Source of the DNA: JAWSVE01 sp050633885
GTDB taxonomy: Bacteria > Pseudomonadota > Gammaproteobacteria > Pseudomonadales > Cellvibrionaceae
Reading direction: 5' to 3'
DNA: 64,000 bases
Assembly: GCA_050633885.1 (NCBI GenBank)
Contig: JBOEHK010000001.1
Coordinates: forward strand, 186,001-250,000
The notes under the pieces are model-generated. The model was not told the origin of the DNA, ran no database searches, and was given only the letters and a program-made list of their open reading frames with translations. The translations under genes and the position numbers were made by a program. This document shows positions 45,642 to 55,249 of the stretch, one piece after another (positions within the stretch are counted from its first letter, which is position 1; each line of letters starts with the position of its first letter).

Positions 45642-46391
45642 ATGGAACAATCACTTCATTTTTTATCTGCTTTTCTTATGGGTTTTTTTGGCGGGATGCA
45701 CTGTATTGGCATGTGTGGTGGTATTTCATCGGCGCTTGGGTTTGCAGTGAATGATCAGTCTGTATTAAAGCGGATTACGATTTTAGTGTCTTATAACTTT
45801 GGTCGTATTTTCACTTATTCCTTAATGGGGGCTTTAGTTGGTGCGACTATTCAACTGGTTATTTCTGACCCCACTGACTTCCATGTCGAACATCAACAGC
45901 ATGAACATATGTCAGGAGCTTCAGAAAAAACGTGGTTAGAACGCTTGCATATTGCACGCTTATTGGCGGGGCTGTTGTTGGTGGCGATGGGCTTGTATCT
46001 TGTGGGCTGGTGGTTTGGTTTAACGCGCCTGGAAAAATGGGTTGGCGGTTTTTTTTGGAAATACTTACAGCCCGTCGGTAAAAAAATTTTTCCTGTAACG
46101 ACAAATCTAAAAGCTATTTTACTGGGGGCTATTTGGGGGTGGTTACCCTGCGGTTTGGTTTATACGGCATTGGCTTTTAGTGCGACGCAATCATCATGGA
46201 TTGACTCTTCTTTAACAATGATGTTTTTTGGTATTGGTACGTTACCTTTTTTGCTGGCTTCTGGTTTTTTTGCGGAGGAGTTAAAGCGTTTGCTTCAAAA
46301 AAAAGGTTTGAGGCATGCTATTGGTTTGTTTATCGTCTTGTTTGGGGTCTGGACAATAATCACTGCTCTTGGTTTGCATTCCGGACATTAG
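45642..46391 (+). CDS. SafE/TauE-type membrane protein linked to cbb3 assembly
   Basis: 249 residues from the ATG at 45642; the frame is open back to 45573 but without a better start. Six or so helices, with the GMHCIGMCGGIS motif of the SafE group near residue 21 and GAIWGWLPCGLVYTAL later. Cysteine-containing motifs of this kind are linked to copper or thiol handling, and the family often follows ccoS. A His-rich loop (HVEHQQHEHMSG, about 85-97) could bind copper. In many genomes fnr/anr or hemN come next; here a TetR gene does. Confidence 0.85.
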   Translation: MEQSLHFLSAFLMGFFGGMHCIGMCGGISSALGFAVNDQSVLKRITILVSYNFGRIFTYSLMGALVGATIQLVISDPTDFHVEHQQHEHMSGASEKTWLERLHIARLLAGLLLVAMGLYLVGWWFGLTRLEKWVGGFFWKYLQPVGKKIFPVTTNLKAILLGAIWGWLPCGLVYTALAFSATQSSWIDSSLTMMFFGIGTLPFLLASGFFAEELKRLLQKKGLRHAIGLFIVLFGVWTIITALGLHSGH

Positions 46392-46599
46392 TGAATCAAA
46401 TCTCTTTATCGCTATTGCTGATCAATCAATTATTTTCTGTTTTTTCAAGTGCTCGCTGTAGATTATAAGTCTTGAGTAGTATTTGTAGTCATTTAATTAC
46501 TCAGTGGTCGCAGTTTTTTTTATTTGTTTTACTGACTTGGGTTATCATAGGTCTCAATTAAGAAAGAGATCCATATAAAAACAGTAGGCAGTATAGCAA

Positions 46600-47313
46600 A
46601 TGGAATCTGATGATAATGAAGTACAATGTGATGGCGCTAATGGTGACGATGAAACCAATGGCGATAATCAACACTCTCAAGAAAGAACTCTTCCAGAAAA
46701 AATTACCAATGTTGAGCGTAGTGCTGCGACAAGAAAAAAAGTTTTAAAAGCAACCATCAGTTGTCTGAATGACTTGGGTTATGAGGGGACCACGGTGATA
46801 AAAGTTGCTCTTGAAGCGGGTGTTAGCAGAGGGGCCGCCCAACACCAATTCCCATCTAAGACCGATTTAATTATCGCTGCTGCAGAATTTATTGTTGAAA
46901 GCCAATCGAAAATGCGTGAGACCATGTGGGATTCTTTGATTTCAGAAAAAGAATCTCTGAGCGCTATTGTCGATTTTAGCTGGTCGCTCCAAAGCCATCC
47001 TGACAATATTGCATTGCTTGAAATAATGATGGCTACCCGAAACAATGTAGATTTGCGAACTCGTTTTGCTCCATTTTTTGAACATTTTATTCAGTTAAGA
47101 TATTTTGGAGCAGAAAAAATTACTCAAGCTATCGGTGGAAAAGAAGTTGATCCAGAATTGGTTGCGTTGTTGAGACTACATTTTTCAGTGATGCGAGGAC
47201 TTGCTTTGGATGCTTTAGTGACAACAGATACGGATGGAATCGATGCAGCTATTGAATTGTTAAAGCAGCATGAGTTGGAAGTTCTTAGAAAAATTATTGC
47301 TAAACATGCATAA
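46600..47313 (+). CDS. TetR-family transcriptional regulator
   Basis: 237 residues. A long acidic N-terminal extension (about 1-35) precedes the helix-turn-helix (about 43-90: TRKKVLKATISCLNDLGYEGTTVIKVALEAGVSRGAAQHQFPSKTDLI). The C-terminal ligand-binding half is not family-specific. Target unknown; the downstream serine hydrolase and MFS genes are candidates. It shares a bidirectional terminator with the convergent hydrolase gene. Confidence 0.9.
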   Translation: MESDDNEVQCDGANGDDETNGDNQHSQERTLPEKITNVERSAATRKKVLKATISCLNDLGYEGTTVIKVALEAGVSRGAAQHQFPSKTDLIIAAAEFIVESQSKMRETMWDSLISEKESLSAIVDFSWSLQSHPDNIALLEIMMATRNNVDLRTRFAPFFEHFIQLRYFGAEKITQAIGGKEVDPELVALLRLHFSVMRGLALDALVTTDTDGIDAAIELLKQHELEVLRKIIAKHA

Positions 47314-47340
47314 CTAAAACATACGTAACTCAAATATGAA

Positions 47341-47382
47341 GTCCATAAAAAAGCCCAGATAATTCTGGGCTTTTTTATGGAC
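47341..47382. terminator. Bidirectional terminator between tetR-type gene and hydrolase
   Basis: Perfect 19-bp inverted repeat with a TAAT loop; inner GCCCAGA/TCTGGGC arms are flanked by A and T runs, so it serves both converging genes. Confidence 0.92.
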
Positions 47383-47400
47383 TTTAACAAAAGCGAATTG

Positions 47401-48741
47401 TTAGTCTGATTGAACTATCGCTTGATGGCTCAGTACTTGAAAATCTTGACGAATATTTAAGTGATTGTATGGTCTAACTTGGGTCATCATGACACCAATA
47501 AGGCCTTCTTTTCTGTCTATCCATGAAATCGTGCAGTATGCTCCACCCCAATAGGCACTTCCTTCAGATAAGGGTGTAGCGGCAGCTCCCCGATCCTCCA
47601 CAACAGCCCAGCCAAGTCCAAACCCCATTCCGGGTCCAGGTAGCCAAAGAGAAAGGTCTCCTGTGTGGTTTTCCATCATGAGAGTAATTGTTGTGGGTGA
47701 TAATAATCGATACCCTTCAAGTTCGCCGCCATTGAGCATCGCCTGTTGAAAGCGAATGTAATCGTGGACGGTAGAAACTAACCCGCCTGCGCCACGAGGA
47801 ACATTTTTAGTGCCGCTAATCCAGCGGCTTTTATCCGTTCCTGGGTCTTGTAATTTAATTTTTAAATCATCACCCGGAGTAAACTGCGCCATTAATCTTC
47901 CGTCTTGTGTGTCGTCCAACCAAAAATGCGTATCGTTCATTCCGAGAGGCGCAAATATTTTTTCGTTCATGAATTCATCAAGAGTTTGTCCTGAAATAAC
48001 TTCAACTAAACGGCCAACAACATCCGTTGCATGAGAATATTGCCATTGTTCTCCTGGGTGATAATTTAGAGGTAGCGATGCTAATTTTTTTGTATAGCTG
48101 TCATGAGTGTCTTCAGGAGTAACGGCGGTATGTTGTGTAAAAAATTCAACATTACCTCGATAAGAGTTTGCTAAGCCTGCTGTATGGGTGAGCATATCTC
48201 GAATAGTTGCTTCGCGCTTAGCTTTAATTAACTTCCCAGTTTTTCCACTTGAGTCGCTTGTTGTTGATACAACAGGGTTCGTAAACTCAGGTAAAAATTT
48301 ACTAACAGGATCCCGTAATTGAAATTTTCCTTCTTCCCAAAGCATCATTAAGGCAACAGATGTAATGGGTTTGGTCATTGAAGCAATGCGAAAAATAGCA
48401 TCTTTACGCATGGGCTTTGTTTTTTCTGCATCCATAAAACCTTGTGCTTCAAAGTGAACAACCTTTCCGTGACGTGCCACTAACGTGACTGTCCCCGGCA
48501 CGAGACCTTCATCAATATATTTTTGCATGGCTGGGCGAATACGTGAAAGACGTTCGGAAGACATACCCACTCTTTCAGGTTTAACGGTTTTTAGCCCGGG
48601 ATCAGATTCTGTTGATGCTTGTATAGAGGAAGATGAAAAAACAAATAAAGTAAGTGCAAGCAACCATCCCGTTTTTTTTATATGATCTTTTCTGACCGTT
48701 ATGATTTTTGTTAATGAGTGTGACAAAACTTTTGTTGGCAT
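47401..48741 (-). CDS. Exported serine hydrolase, class C beta-lactamase/esterase family
   Basis: 446 residues from the ATG at 48741, which has AAGAGGA upstream; an earlier ATG at 48777 is less likely. Signal peptide about residues 20-43 (WLLALTLFVFSSSSIQAS). The nucleophile motif S-x-x-K is SMTKPITSVALMM (about 120), the second motif is YSHATDVVG, and PGMGFGLGW is typical of EstB-like esterases. It hydrolyses esters, lactones or D-amino-acid peptides in the periplasm; the substrate is not predictable. Divergent from the spinster-like MFS gene. Confidence 0.88.
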   Translation of the reverse strand: MPTKVLSHSLTKIITVRKDHIKKTGWLLALTLFVFSSSSIQASTESDPGLKTVKPERVGMSSERLSRIRPAMQKYIDEGLVPGTVTLVARHGKVVHFEAQGFMDAEKTKPMRKDAIFRIASMTKPITSVALMMLWEEGKFQLRDPVSKFLPEFTNPVVSTTSDSSGKTGKLIKAKREATIRDMLTHTAGLANSYRGNVEFFTQHTAVTPEDTHDSYTKKLASLPLNYHPGEQWQYSHATDVVGRLVEVISGQTLDEFMNEKIFAPLGMNDTHFWLDDTQDGRLMAQFTPGDDLKIKLQDPGTDKSRWISGTKNVPRGAGGLVSTVHDYIRFQQAMLNGGELEGYRLLSPTTITLMMENHTGDLSLWLPGPGMGFGLGWAVVEDRGAAATPLSEGSAYWGGAYCTISWIDRKEGLIGVMMTQVRPYNHLNIRQDFQVLSHQAIVQSD

Positions 48742-49279
48742 CTTAGTATCCTCTTTATTATTTCTTAATCGTACCATTAAGTACTAATAACTGAAATCAA
48801 TTATCCTTTGGAATTTATTAAGATATGTGAACTATTAAGATATGTATGTTTTTTTATGGCGGGAAAGTTACCGCAAAGTAATTTTACATTTGTTGGGCTA
48901 GTAACATCGTTTGTTAAAAAAATGAGTGGATGAGTAACATCCATGTTAAATTTATAACTTTTTCACACTCTATTTTATTAAGATTAAAATTTCTTTTTTC
49001 ATAATAAAAATTCACTTATTATCCGAAATGTAAGAACTTATTGTGTGGGAGATAATAAATGCCTTGCATAAAGTAAGGTCTGATTAAAACTTGGGAATTA
49101 GAAACTATTGAATCAAGGCTTGTAAATACGCAATATTTTTCTAGAGTATCCTACAAAAAATTAATTAATAGGCGCAATTTAATTATTAAATTGTCATAAA
49201 AAATGGTTTCAACGACATAGGGTATCGGCTTTAATTGTCGTTGTTTTAAACAAATATATAAATAATAAGAAAAATAATT
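48742..49279. other. AT-rich region with TATTAAGATATGT repeats
   Basis: About 540 bp between divergent hydrolase and MFS genes. It contains two direct copies of TATTAAGATATGT at 48816-48828 and 48833-48845 (17-bp period), and GTAACATC twice at about 48900 and 48935. No ORF. This is the likely promoter region for both genes, and the repeats may be regulator sites, possibly for the TetR-type protein upstream. Confidence 0.5.
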
Positions 49280-50911
49280 ATGAATGATGTAGTTGAAAAC
49301 ACAAACGATTCAAAAGAGCAATTCGATAGAAAGACCTTTGCGGATGAATCTTATGTGGGTAGTAAATACTCGTATTATGTTCTGACAGTTTTACTTTTAG
49401 TCTATATTTTTAATTTTGTTGATCGACAAATTCTCTCTATTCTTGCTGAAGATATTAAAGCTGACTTACTCATTACAGATGCTGAACTGGGTATTCTATA
49501 TGGAACTGTTTTTGCTGTTTTCTATGCTTTGTTTGGTATTCCGTTGGGGCGATTAGCCGATGTGTGGATGAGAAAAAGCTTAATCGCTACCGGCTTGTTT
49601 GTATGGAGTATTTTTACTGCATTGTCAGGCACGGCACGTAGTTTTTATGCCTTAGCAGGCTATCGAGTGGGGGTTGGCGTTGGTGAGGCGAGTGCAAGTC
49701 CGGCGGCATTCTCAATGTTGTCAGATTATTTTTTACCGAAACAACGCGCGACAGCAATGGCAGTTTATTCTAGCGGTGTTTATATCGGCGGAGGTATTGG
49801 CATCGCTATTGGCGGCGTGGTTTTGGAAAGCTGGCACCATGCGTTTCCTGATCCTAGCCTTGCTCCTTTAGGTTTAAAAGGCTGGCAATTTGCCTTTATG
49901 CTTGTGGGTTTACCTGGTGTTTTAATGTCTCTTTGGGTCCGAACATTAAAAGAACCAATTAGAGGAATGAGCGAAGGTGTTACACCGCATGTTGAACCTA
50001 GACCTTTTGCGCTTGCTTTTGATGAGTTAATGGGAATATTACCGTTGTGTAATATTTTTACTCTTAAAAAGCGAGGTGCAAGTATAAAAGTAATGATGAT
50101 TAATTTGGTTGTTGCAGTAATCCTTGGTGCATTAGGGTGGTGGTTATTTCAATGGTTAGGTTCAGCTATTCAATGGATAGCTTTAGGTATTGGTATTCAC
50201 TCGGCATTTACGTGGTGTCAATCTCTTGCTTTAAAGTCGCCAGAGATGTTCGAAATCATGTTTAAAAGTAAAACATTAATTTTGATTTGTATCGCTTTCC
50301 CTTGCATTGGTTTTGTCGGTTATGGCGGTAATTTTTTCTCAGTACCATATTTACTTCGTCAACATGATGTAAGCCACGCTGAAATTGGAACCGTCATTGG
50401 ATTATCTGCTGCAGTAGCTGCTTGGCTTGGCGTTTCATTCGGTGGAATTCTTGCGGATAAAATGCGACAAAAATTTGAGCATGGTCGCTTAGTGGTTGCC
50501 TTTGTTTCTATGATATTAGCTGTTCCTTGCGGTTTTAGTGTTTTATTCGCTAAGGATATGACAACTGTTTATATCTTTAATTTTCTCTATATGTTTTTTA
50601 GTCCCATGTATATTGGACCCGCCACTTCGACAGTGAATGACCTAGTGCTTCCACATATGAGGGCAACTGTCTCAGCTCTCTACCTAATGATGATGACATT
50701 CATCGGATTGGCTTTGGGGCCATATGTCATGGGCGCGACAAGTGCGCTTATTGAAGCAGGGGGTACTGATAGCGCAACAGCGTTGCGAGAGGGAATCTTA
50801 TGGGGTTATGTCATGTTGATCGTCGCGGGAGTATTAATTCTGGCGGCTTGTAAAACGATTAAGGGGGATCATGCGAGAATAAAAGAAATTGCTGCAGCCC
50901 AATCTACTTAA
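49280..50911 (+). CDS. Spinster-like MFS transporter (first of two)
   Basis: 543 residues, about 12 helices. The motif FVDRQILSILAEDIKADL after the first helix and GRLADVWMRKSLIA, RVGVGVGEASASPAAFSMLSDYF and GIGIAIGGVV place it in the spinster-like MFS group common in marine and aromatic-degrading bacteria. The substrate is unknown; relatives move lipids or organic acids. About 330 bp before a second member of the same group. Translation starts at ATG without a strong ribosome site. A longer central loop (about 225-270) separates the two halves. Confidence 0.88.
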   Translation: MNDVVENTNDSKEQFDRKTFADESYVGSKYSYYVLTVLLLVYIFNFVDRQILSILAEDIKADLLITDAELGILYGTVFAVFYALFGIPLGRLADVWMRKSLIATGLFVWSIFTALSGTARSFYALAGYRVGVGVGEASASPAAFSMLSDYFLPKQRATAMAVYSSGVYIGGGIGIAIGGVVLESWHHAFPDPSLAPLGLKGWQFAFMLVGLPGVLMSLWVRTLKEPIRGMSEGVTPHVEPRPFALAFDELMGILPLCNIFTLKKRGASIKVMMINLVVAVILGALGWWLFQWLGSAIQWIALGIGIHSAFTWCQSLALKSPEMFEIMFKSKTLILICIAFPCIGFVGYGGNFFSVPYLLRQHDVSHAEIGTVIGLSAAVAAWLGVSFGGILADKMRQKFEHGRLVVAFVSMILAVPCGFSVLFAKDMTTVYIFNFLYMFFSPMYIGPATSTVNDLVLPHMRATVSALYLMMMTFIGLALGPYVMGATSALIEAGGTDSATALREGILWGYVMLIVAGVLILAACKTIKGDHARIKEIAAAQST

Positions 50912-51238
50912 GTTTGTACTTAACTATATGCACAAAAATGCATAAAAAGCCGATGTTGCCCTGAGTAGTGTCGATTTTTTATTTTAACTATTTGTTTTAA
51001 TTAGCTATTTTTTTAACTTTGCGCTTCTTTTAAATTAATAATATTTCTTTATATAACGCGACTGAAAAGTTTTACTAGAAATCTTCTTGATTTTTCCATA
51101 GGGTAACGGGCTGCGTGAGTAAGTATTGGTATAAAAATAGAGGGTAATACCTATTACTTTTGTCTGTTTTTGATTGATGTCTACCAGTAAGAATAAAAAT
51201 AATTTCGAAGTTAAAGTTACCTATAGAGATAATACCTA
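50912..51238. other. Intergenic region between the two MFS genes
   Basis: 327 bp of AT-rich DNA with no ORF and only a weak hairpin near 50955-50985. The second gene may have its own promoter here. Confidence 0.4.
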
Positions 51239-52717
51239 ATGAGTGATTCCGTAACGGAACAAGCTGTTCCTGCTAAGTCTGATTCGTCTGAACCTCCTTA
51301 TCCCAATGAAAAATATTCATGGTATGTTGTTGGTGTATTGATGGTGGTTTACATCTTTTCTTTTATGGATCGACAAATTCTAAATTTGTTAATTGATCCA
51401 ATTAAAGAAGATCTCAATGTTACTGATACTCAAATGAGTTATTTGGGTGGTTTAGCATTTGCTGTTTTTTATACCTTTTTTGGAATCCCCATCGGTCGTA
51501 TGGCGGACAGTAAAAATCGCAAAGTCATTATCTCTCTCGGATTGGCCATGTGGAGTTTCTTCACAATGGTGTGTGGCGTCGTCAGTAAGTATGGTTGGTT
51601 TGCTGTAGCAAGAATGGGTGTCGGTGTGGGTGAAGCTACTTTATCGCCTTCAGCCTATTCTTTAATTACCGATATGTTTCAGCCAAAACGAGTCGCTCTC
51701 GCCATCAGTATTTATGCGGCGGGAATATATATAGGCTCTGGGTTGTCGAGTGTTTTTGGGGCGATGATCATCGGCTGGGCTGAAAATGCTGGACAATTGA
51801 CACTTCCGATTTTTGGTGATGTAAAACCTTGGCAGTTTGTTTTTATTGCGTGTGGATTTCCTGGACTCCTATTTACGTTTGTTATGCTAACAGTTAAAGA
51901 GCCAATTCGACGCGGAATACGTTCAGTTGCCAATGACAAACCGGTTGCGTCGGTTCCCTTTCTAGAGGTCTTTTCATACATCGGTCGTAACTGGCGAACT
52001 TTTTTCTATCACAATGTAGGCTTTGCGCTGTGTTCTTTTATTTCTTATGGTGCATCTTATTGGATCCCCAGTTTTTTAATTCGGGTACATGACTTCACTC
52101 GAGTAGAAGCTGGCTTGTATTACGGTTCAATTGTTGCGATCTTTGGAACTATTGGCATTATCTTTGGCGGGTGGCTTGCCGGTAAGTTGGCTGAGAGAGG
52201 GTATGCCGATTCTAAAATGCGAGTGGGTTTGATTGCTGCTTTGTTGCATATTCCTCTGGGAATATTGTACCCGTTAATGTCTGATCCATTTTGGGTATTA
52301 GTTATCATGTGTCCTTCGGTATTTACCGTTGCTATGCCGTTTGGTGTTGCACCAGCTGCAGTGCAAGAAATGATGCCTAACCGAATGCGAGCACAAGCTT
52401 CAGCTGTTTATCTATTTGTTCTAAATATTATTGGCCTCGGTATTGGGCCTTCTGCTGTTGCTTGGGTAACGGATTATTATTATAAAGACACGCAAATGGT
52501 AGGTATGTCGTTACTTTGGATAAGTACTCTTTTTGGTGTTTTAGCCTCTATATTGTTATTTATGGGCATGAGGCATTTTAGAACCAGCTTGAATACATTA
52601 GAAGATTATCAAAATGGTGCTGAACTACAGTTATATACTCAGCGACAAATGGTGTTAACTTTATCCACTACCATGATCGTAATCTTAGGTGCGGTTTGGT
52701 ATTTAATATTTGGTTAA
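51239..52717 (+). CDS. Spinster-like MFS transporter (second of two)
   Basis: 492 residues, 12 helices. Same layout as the preceding gene: FMDRQILNLLIDPIKEDLNV, GRMADSKNRKVIIS, RMGVGVGEATLSPSAYSLITDMF and IGSGLSSVFGAMI. The two proteins are clearly paralogous yet diverged, so either an old tandem duplication or two imported genes. AGAGATAA lies upstream of the ATG. A strong terminator follows. Confidence 0.88.
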   Translation: MSDSVTEQAVPAKSDSSEPPYPNEKYSWYVVGVLMVVYIFSFMDRQILNLLIDPIKEDLNVTDTQMSYLGGLAFAVFYTFFGIPIGRMADSKNRKVIISLGLAMWSFFTMVCGVVSKYGWFAVARMGVGVGEATLSPSAYSLITDMFQPKRVALAISIYAAGIYIGSGLSSVFGAMIIGWAENAGQLTLPIFGDVKPWQFVFIACGFPGLLFTFVMLTVKEPIRRGIRSVANDKPVASVPFLEVFSYIGRNWRTFFYHNVGFALCSFISYGASYWIPSFLIRVHDFTRVEAGLYYGSIVAIFGTIGIIFGGWLAGKLAERGYADSKMRVGLIAALLHIPLGILYPLMSDPFWVLVIMCPSVFTVAMPFGVAPAAVQEMMPNRMRAQASAVYLFVLNIIGLGIGPSAVAWVTDYYYKDTQMVGMSLLWISTLFGVLASILLFMGMRHFRTSLNTLEDYQNGAELQLYTQRQMVLTLSTTMIVILGAVWYLIFG

Positions 52718-52748
52718 GTGAGCGGGTGTTTAATTCGATATCTGTGCA

Positions 52749-52783
52749 CATAAAAAAAAGCGGCTTAAAGCCGCTTTTTTTTA
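52749..52783. terminator. Bidirectional terminator between MFS genes
   Basis: Stem AAGCGGCTT/AAGCCGCTT with eight-base A and T tracts on its outer sides, between convergent genes. Confidence 0.9.
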
Positions 52784-52804
52784 TGTCAGTTTTTTGTGCT
52801 GTTA

Positions 52805-54091
52805 TTATCGGGGCACTTTTCTTGTGGCTGAAACAAAGAGTATGAAGCTAGCTACTGTAAGTATTGACGCTATCAAGAATGGAGCGCCCGGGAAATAATA
52901 AGGTGCTTTTCCCGAACTGAAATACCCAAAGAGCCCTGTCATCACAAGTGGCCCAATAATGGCTGTTAAGCCACTTAAGCTGGCTACAGCACCTTGTAAC
53001 TCTCCTTGAGTATCTGTACTCATATTTTTGCTCATTATGCCCTGTATTGCAGGTGTCGAGAAATTTGAAAAGCATCCTACTAATATCCACACATACATAT
53101 GCCAACCTTGAGTGGCAATCGCATAACCAAAGAAGCAAATGATCATGGATGTTAAACCTAAGTAAGCTGCTCGAACTTCACCCAGTTTAGGAATAGCGAC
53201 ACGAATTAAGCCACCTTGAACGATCATCATGATGATGCCAGCAAATGCTAAAGAAAATCCTATTTCTTGTTCCGACCAATCAAATTTTTCAATGGTATAA
53301 TAACTCCAAACGCTTGGGAGGGAAAAGTGTCCAAGAAAGAAAATAAATAAAACAATTAATAAAATAAAAACAAACGGATTTTTCTTTAGTGATAAGGCTG
53401 CACCAAGAGGATTTGATCGCTGCCAAACAAACTTTCGCCGATCTTTTTCAGGTAAAGATTCTTTTAGTATAAAAAAGCCGTACAGAAAATTAATGAAGCA
53501 TAAAAATGCGGCGGCAAAAAATGGAGTGCGAATACCAAGTTCACCAATCAGCGTTCCTTTAAACAAATCGCCTGCTAATAACCCGCCAAGTGCTGGTCCT
53601 ATGACAAACCCAGCCCCGAAAGCAGCACCGAGCATCCCAAAATTTTGTGCTCTTTTTTCGGGTGGTGACACATCAGCGACATACGCATTGGCCGTTGAAT
53701 ATGTGGCGCCTGCAGCACCTGATAATATTCGCCCGATAAAAAGCCATAAAATGTTGGGTGCTAATCCCATAATGATGTAATCGATACCCAAGGCGAACAA
53801 AGCAACAAGTAAAACGGGCCTGCGACCAAAGCGATCACTGAGATTCCCGACAATTGGAGAGCAGAAAAACTGCATGATGGCATAAGAAAACATTAACCAG
53901 CCGCCATAAACAGCGGCAATATGAATGTCAGAGCCAGTCAGTTCTTTGATGAGTTGAGGTAATACGGGCAGCATGATGCCAAATCCAATAGCGTCAATCA
54001 TTGATGTGATGATAATAAACATCATTGAGTTAGATTGATTTGTAGATGGCTGATTTGGCAGCTTGGAGTGTGGCTTAGATTCTGGGTTCAT
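52805..54091 (-). CDS. TetA-like MFS efflux transporter (TCR/Tet family)
   Basis: 428 residues, 12 helices. After a polar N-terminus the protein reads IDAIGFGIMLPVLPQLIKEL, GNLSDRFGRRPVLL and GRILSGAAGATYSTANAYVADVSPPEKRAQNFGMLGAAFGAGFVIGPALGG, the pattern of tetracycline-type proton antiporters. Chromosomal homologues often export other compounds, so resistance should not be assumed. No adjacent tetR; a pair of palindromes sits upstream. Confidence 0.88.
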   Translation of the reverse strand: MNPESKPHSKLPNQPSTNQSNSMMFIIITSMIDAIGFGIMLPVLPQLIKELTGSDIHIAAVYGGWLMFSYAIMQFFCSPIVGNLSDRFGRRPVLLVALFALGIDYIIMGLAPNILWLFIGRILSGAAGATYSTANAYVADVSPPEKRAQNFGMLGAAFGAGFVIGPALGGLLAGDLFKGTLIGELGIRTPFFAAAFLCFINFLYGFFILKESLPEKDRRKFVWQRSNPLGAALSLKKNPFVFILLIVLFIFFLGHFSLPSVWSYYTIEKFDWSEQEIGFSLAFAGIIMMIVQGGLIRVAIPKLGEVRAAYLGLTSMIICFFGYAIATQGWHMYVWILVGCFSNFSTPAIQGIMSKNMSTDTQGELQGAVASLSGLTAIIGPLVMTGLFGYFSSGKAPYYFPGAPFLIASILTVASFILFVSATRKVPR

Positions 54092-54182
54092 AATAAAAAA
54101 ACCGATATTGTTATTTATATTGCTGAGTTATTGTTATTTATTCTATTTAAATGTTGTATCCCAGAGGTGTTTGCCTGACTTG

Positions 54183-54316
54183 ATAGATATCTATACTCCC
54201 AGTTGTTTTTATATAGATACTTTTATGAATAGATACTTGCAAAGCCAATTGCCTTCATCGTCAGTTACTCTTTTAGCCAGCTGTTCTTTTAACCGGTTAC
54301 TTAAATAGATATCTAT
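54183..54316. repeat. Two identical 12-bp palindromes ATAGATATCTAT
   Basis: Perfect palindromes at 54183-54194 and 54305-54316, 122 bp apart, in the gap (54092-54476) upstream of the TetA-like gene. Related ATAGATAC copies lie between them near 54214 and 54229. The rest of the gap has no gene. Possible operator pair for the pump gene. Confidence 0.6.
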
Positions 54317-54476
54317 TGTCATAGGTAATTAAATTGCAAGACAGCTGATATGTCAGGTTTTTAGATTGACAGAGCTTTAGGTTGATAGACTTTCAGATTG
54401 ATAAATACGCGCGAGCAATTAAAACACATTCGGTTTTGTGAGGGGTAGCTTTTAAACGCATCGATTTTTCTGGGAG

Positions 54477-55163
54477 TTAGTTAACTAGCCACCAGACAAA
54501 AACGCTGACAGCTAAAAGTGTTATGAGAGCGATCCAAAGTGAAGTGAAAGTCGTTTGTTCTGCGTTTTCAGTCAGAATGGTAGCGCTTTTTCCTGTAATC
54601 ATTGGTTTGATCAGGTTGTGTTTTTTATAAAATAAATAAAAGAAAGCCGCCAAGATATGAATGCCAATTATTATAACTAATAGATCAAAAATTGTTTCGT
54701 GGGTTTTGGCTGCCCATCGCCCAATATCATAGGACACTAGATAAGAAAGAGGGCCTGAATCTAAGCCGTCAACATCTTCGGCGAAGAGCCCTAATAGCGT
54801 TTGCCCGAGAATAGTGAGTAGTAAAACAATAACGCTCCAGCCACCTAGCGGGTTATGACCAGTACTGAGATATGATTGAGGCGAGTTGTTAGATGCTGAA
54901 GAGGATTTATTGAAAAGTGTTTTGGAGTATTCAAAAACGCTTTTGGGGCCGCGAAGAAAATGACTAAAACGGGAAGTACTTGAACCCCAAAAGCCCCACA
55001 GGATTCTAAATATTACTAAGACCAGTACAGCATATCCACAACGCTTGTGCCAAAGTAAGTCACCGTATTCTGCGCTCCACCAAGAGTATCCAATACAGGC
55101 GACAAGAGACCAATGAAAAATGCGTGTTGGTAAATCCCAGATACGTTGTTTCTCATTGCTCAT
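54477..55163 (-). CDS. Cytochrome b561-type membrane protein
   Basis: 228 residues with four main helices and a fifth at the C-terminus. N-terminal RIWDLPTRIFHWSLVACIGYSWWSA and LLWHKRCGYAVLVLVIFRILWG are the haem b ligand helices of this family, with further histidines in KTHETIFDLLVIIIGIHILAAFFY. Transfers electrons within the inner membrane. It lies 86 bp after the cytochrome c' gene on the same strand, a common pair. Confidence 0.9.
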   Translation of the reverse strand: MSNEKQRIWDLPTRIFHWSLVACIGYSWWSAEYGDLLWHKRCGYAVLVLVIFRILWGFWGSSTSRFSHFLRGPKSVFEYSKTLFNKSSSASNNSPQSYLSTGHNPLGGWSVIVLLLTILGQTLLGLFAEDVDGLDSGPLSYLVSYDIGRWAAKTHETIFDLLVIIIGIHILAAFFYLFYKKHNLIKPMITGKSATILTENAEQTTFTSLWIALITLLAVSVFVWWLVN

Positions 55164-55249
55164 TTTGTCGTGCTCTTACTGTATTGGCTCTTGTTGGGGT
55201 TTGATAAATCGAGTTGGATAAAGAAATTAATTAACCGGTTAGGAAAACT

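Noticed and set aside
46600..54091. TetR-type gene and TetA-like pump as a tetracycline-resistance pair
   Set aside because: They are more than 5 kb apart with unrelated genes between, and the pump has no drug-specific signature that I can identify.
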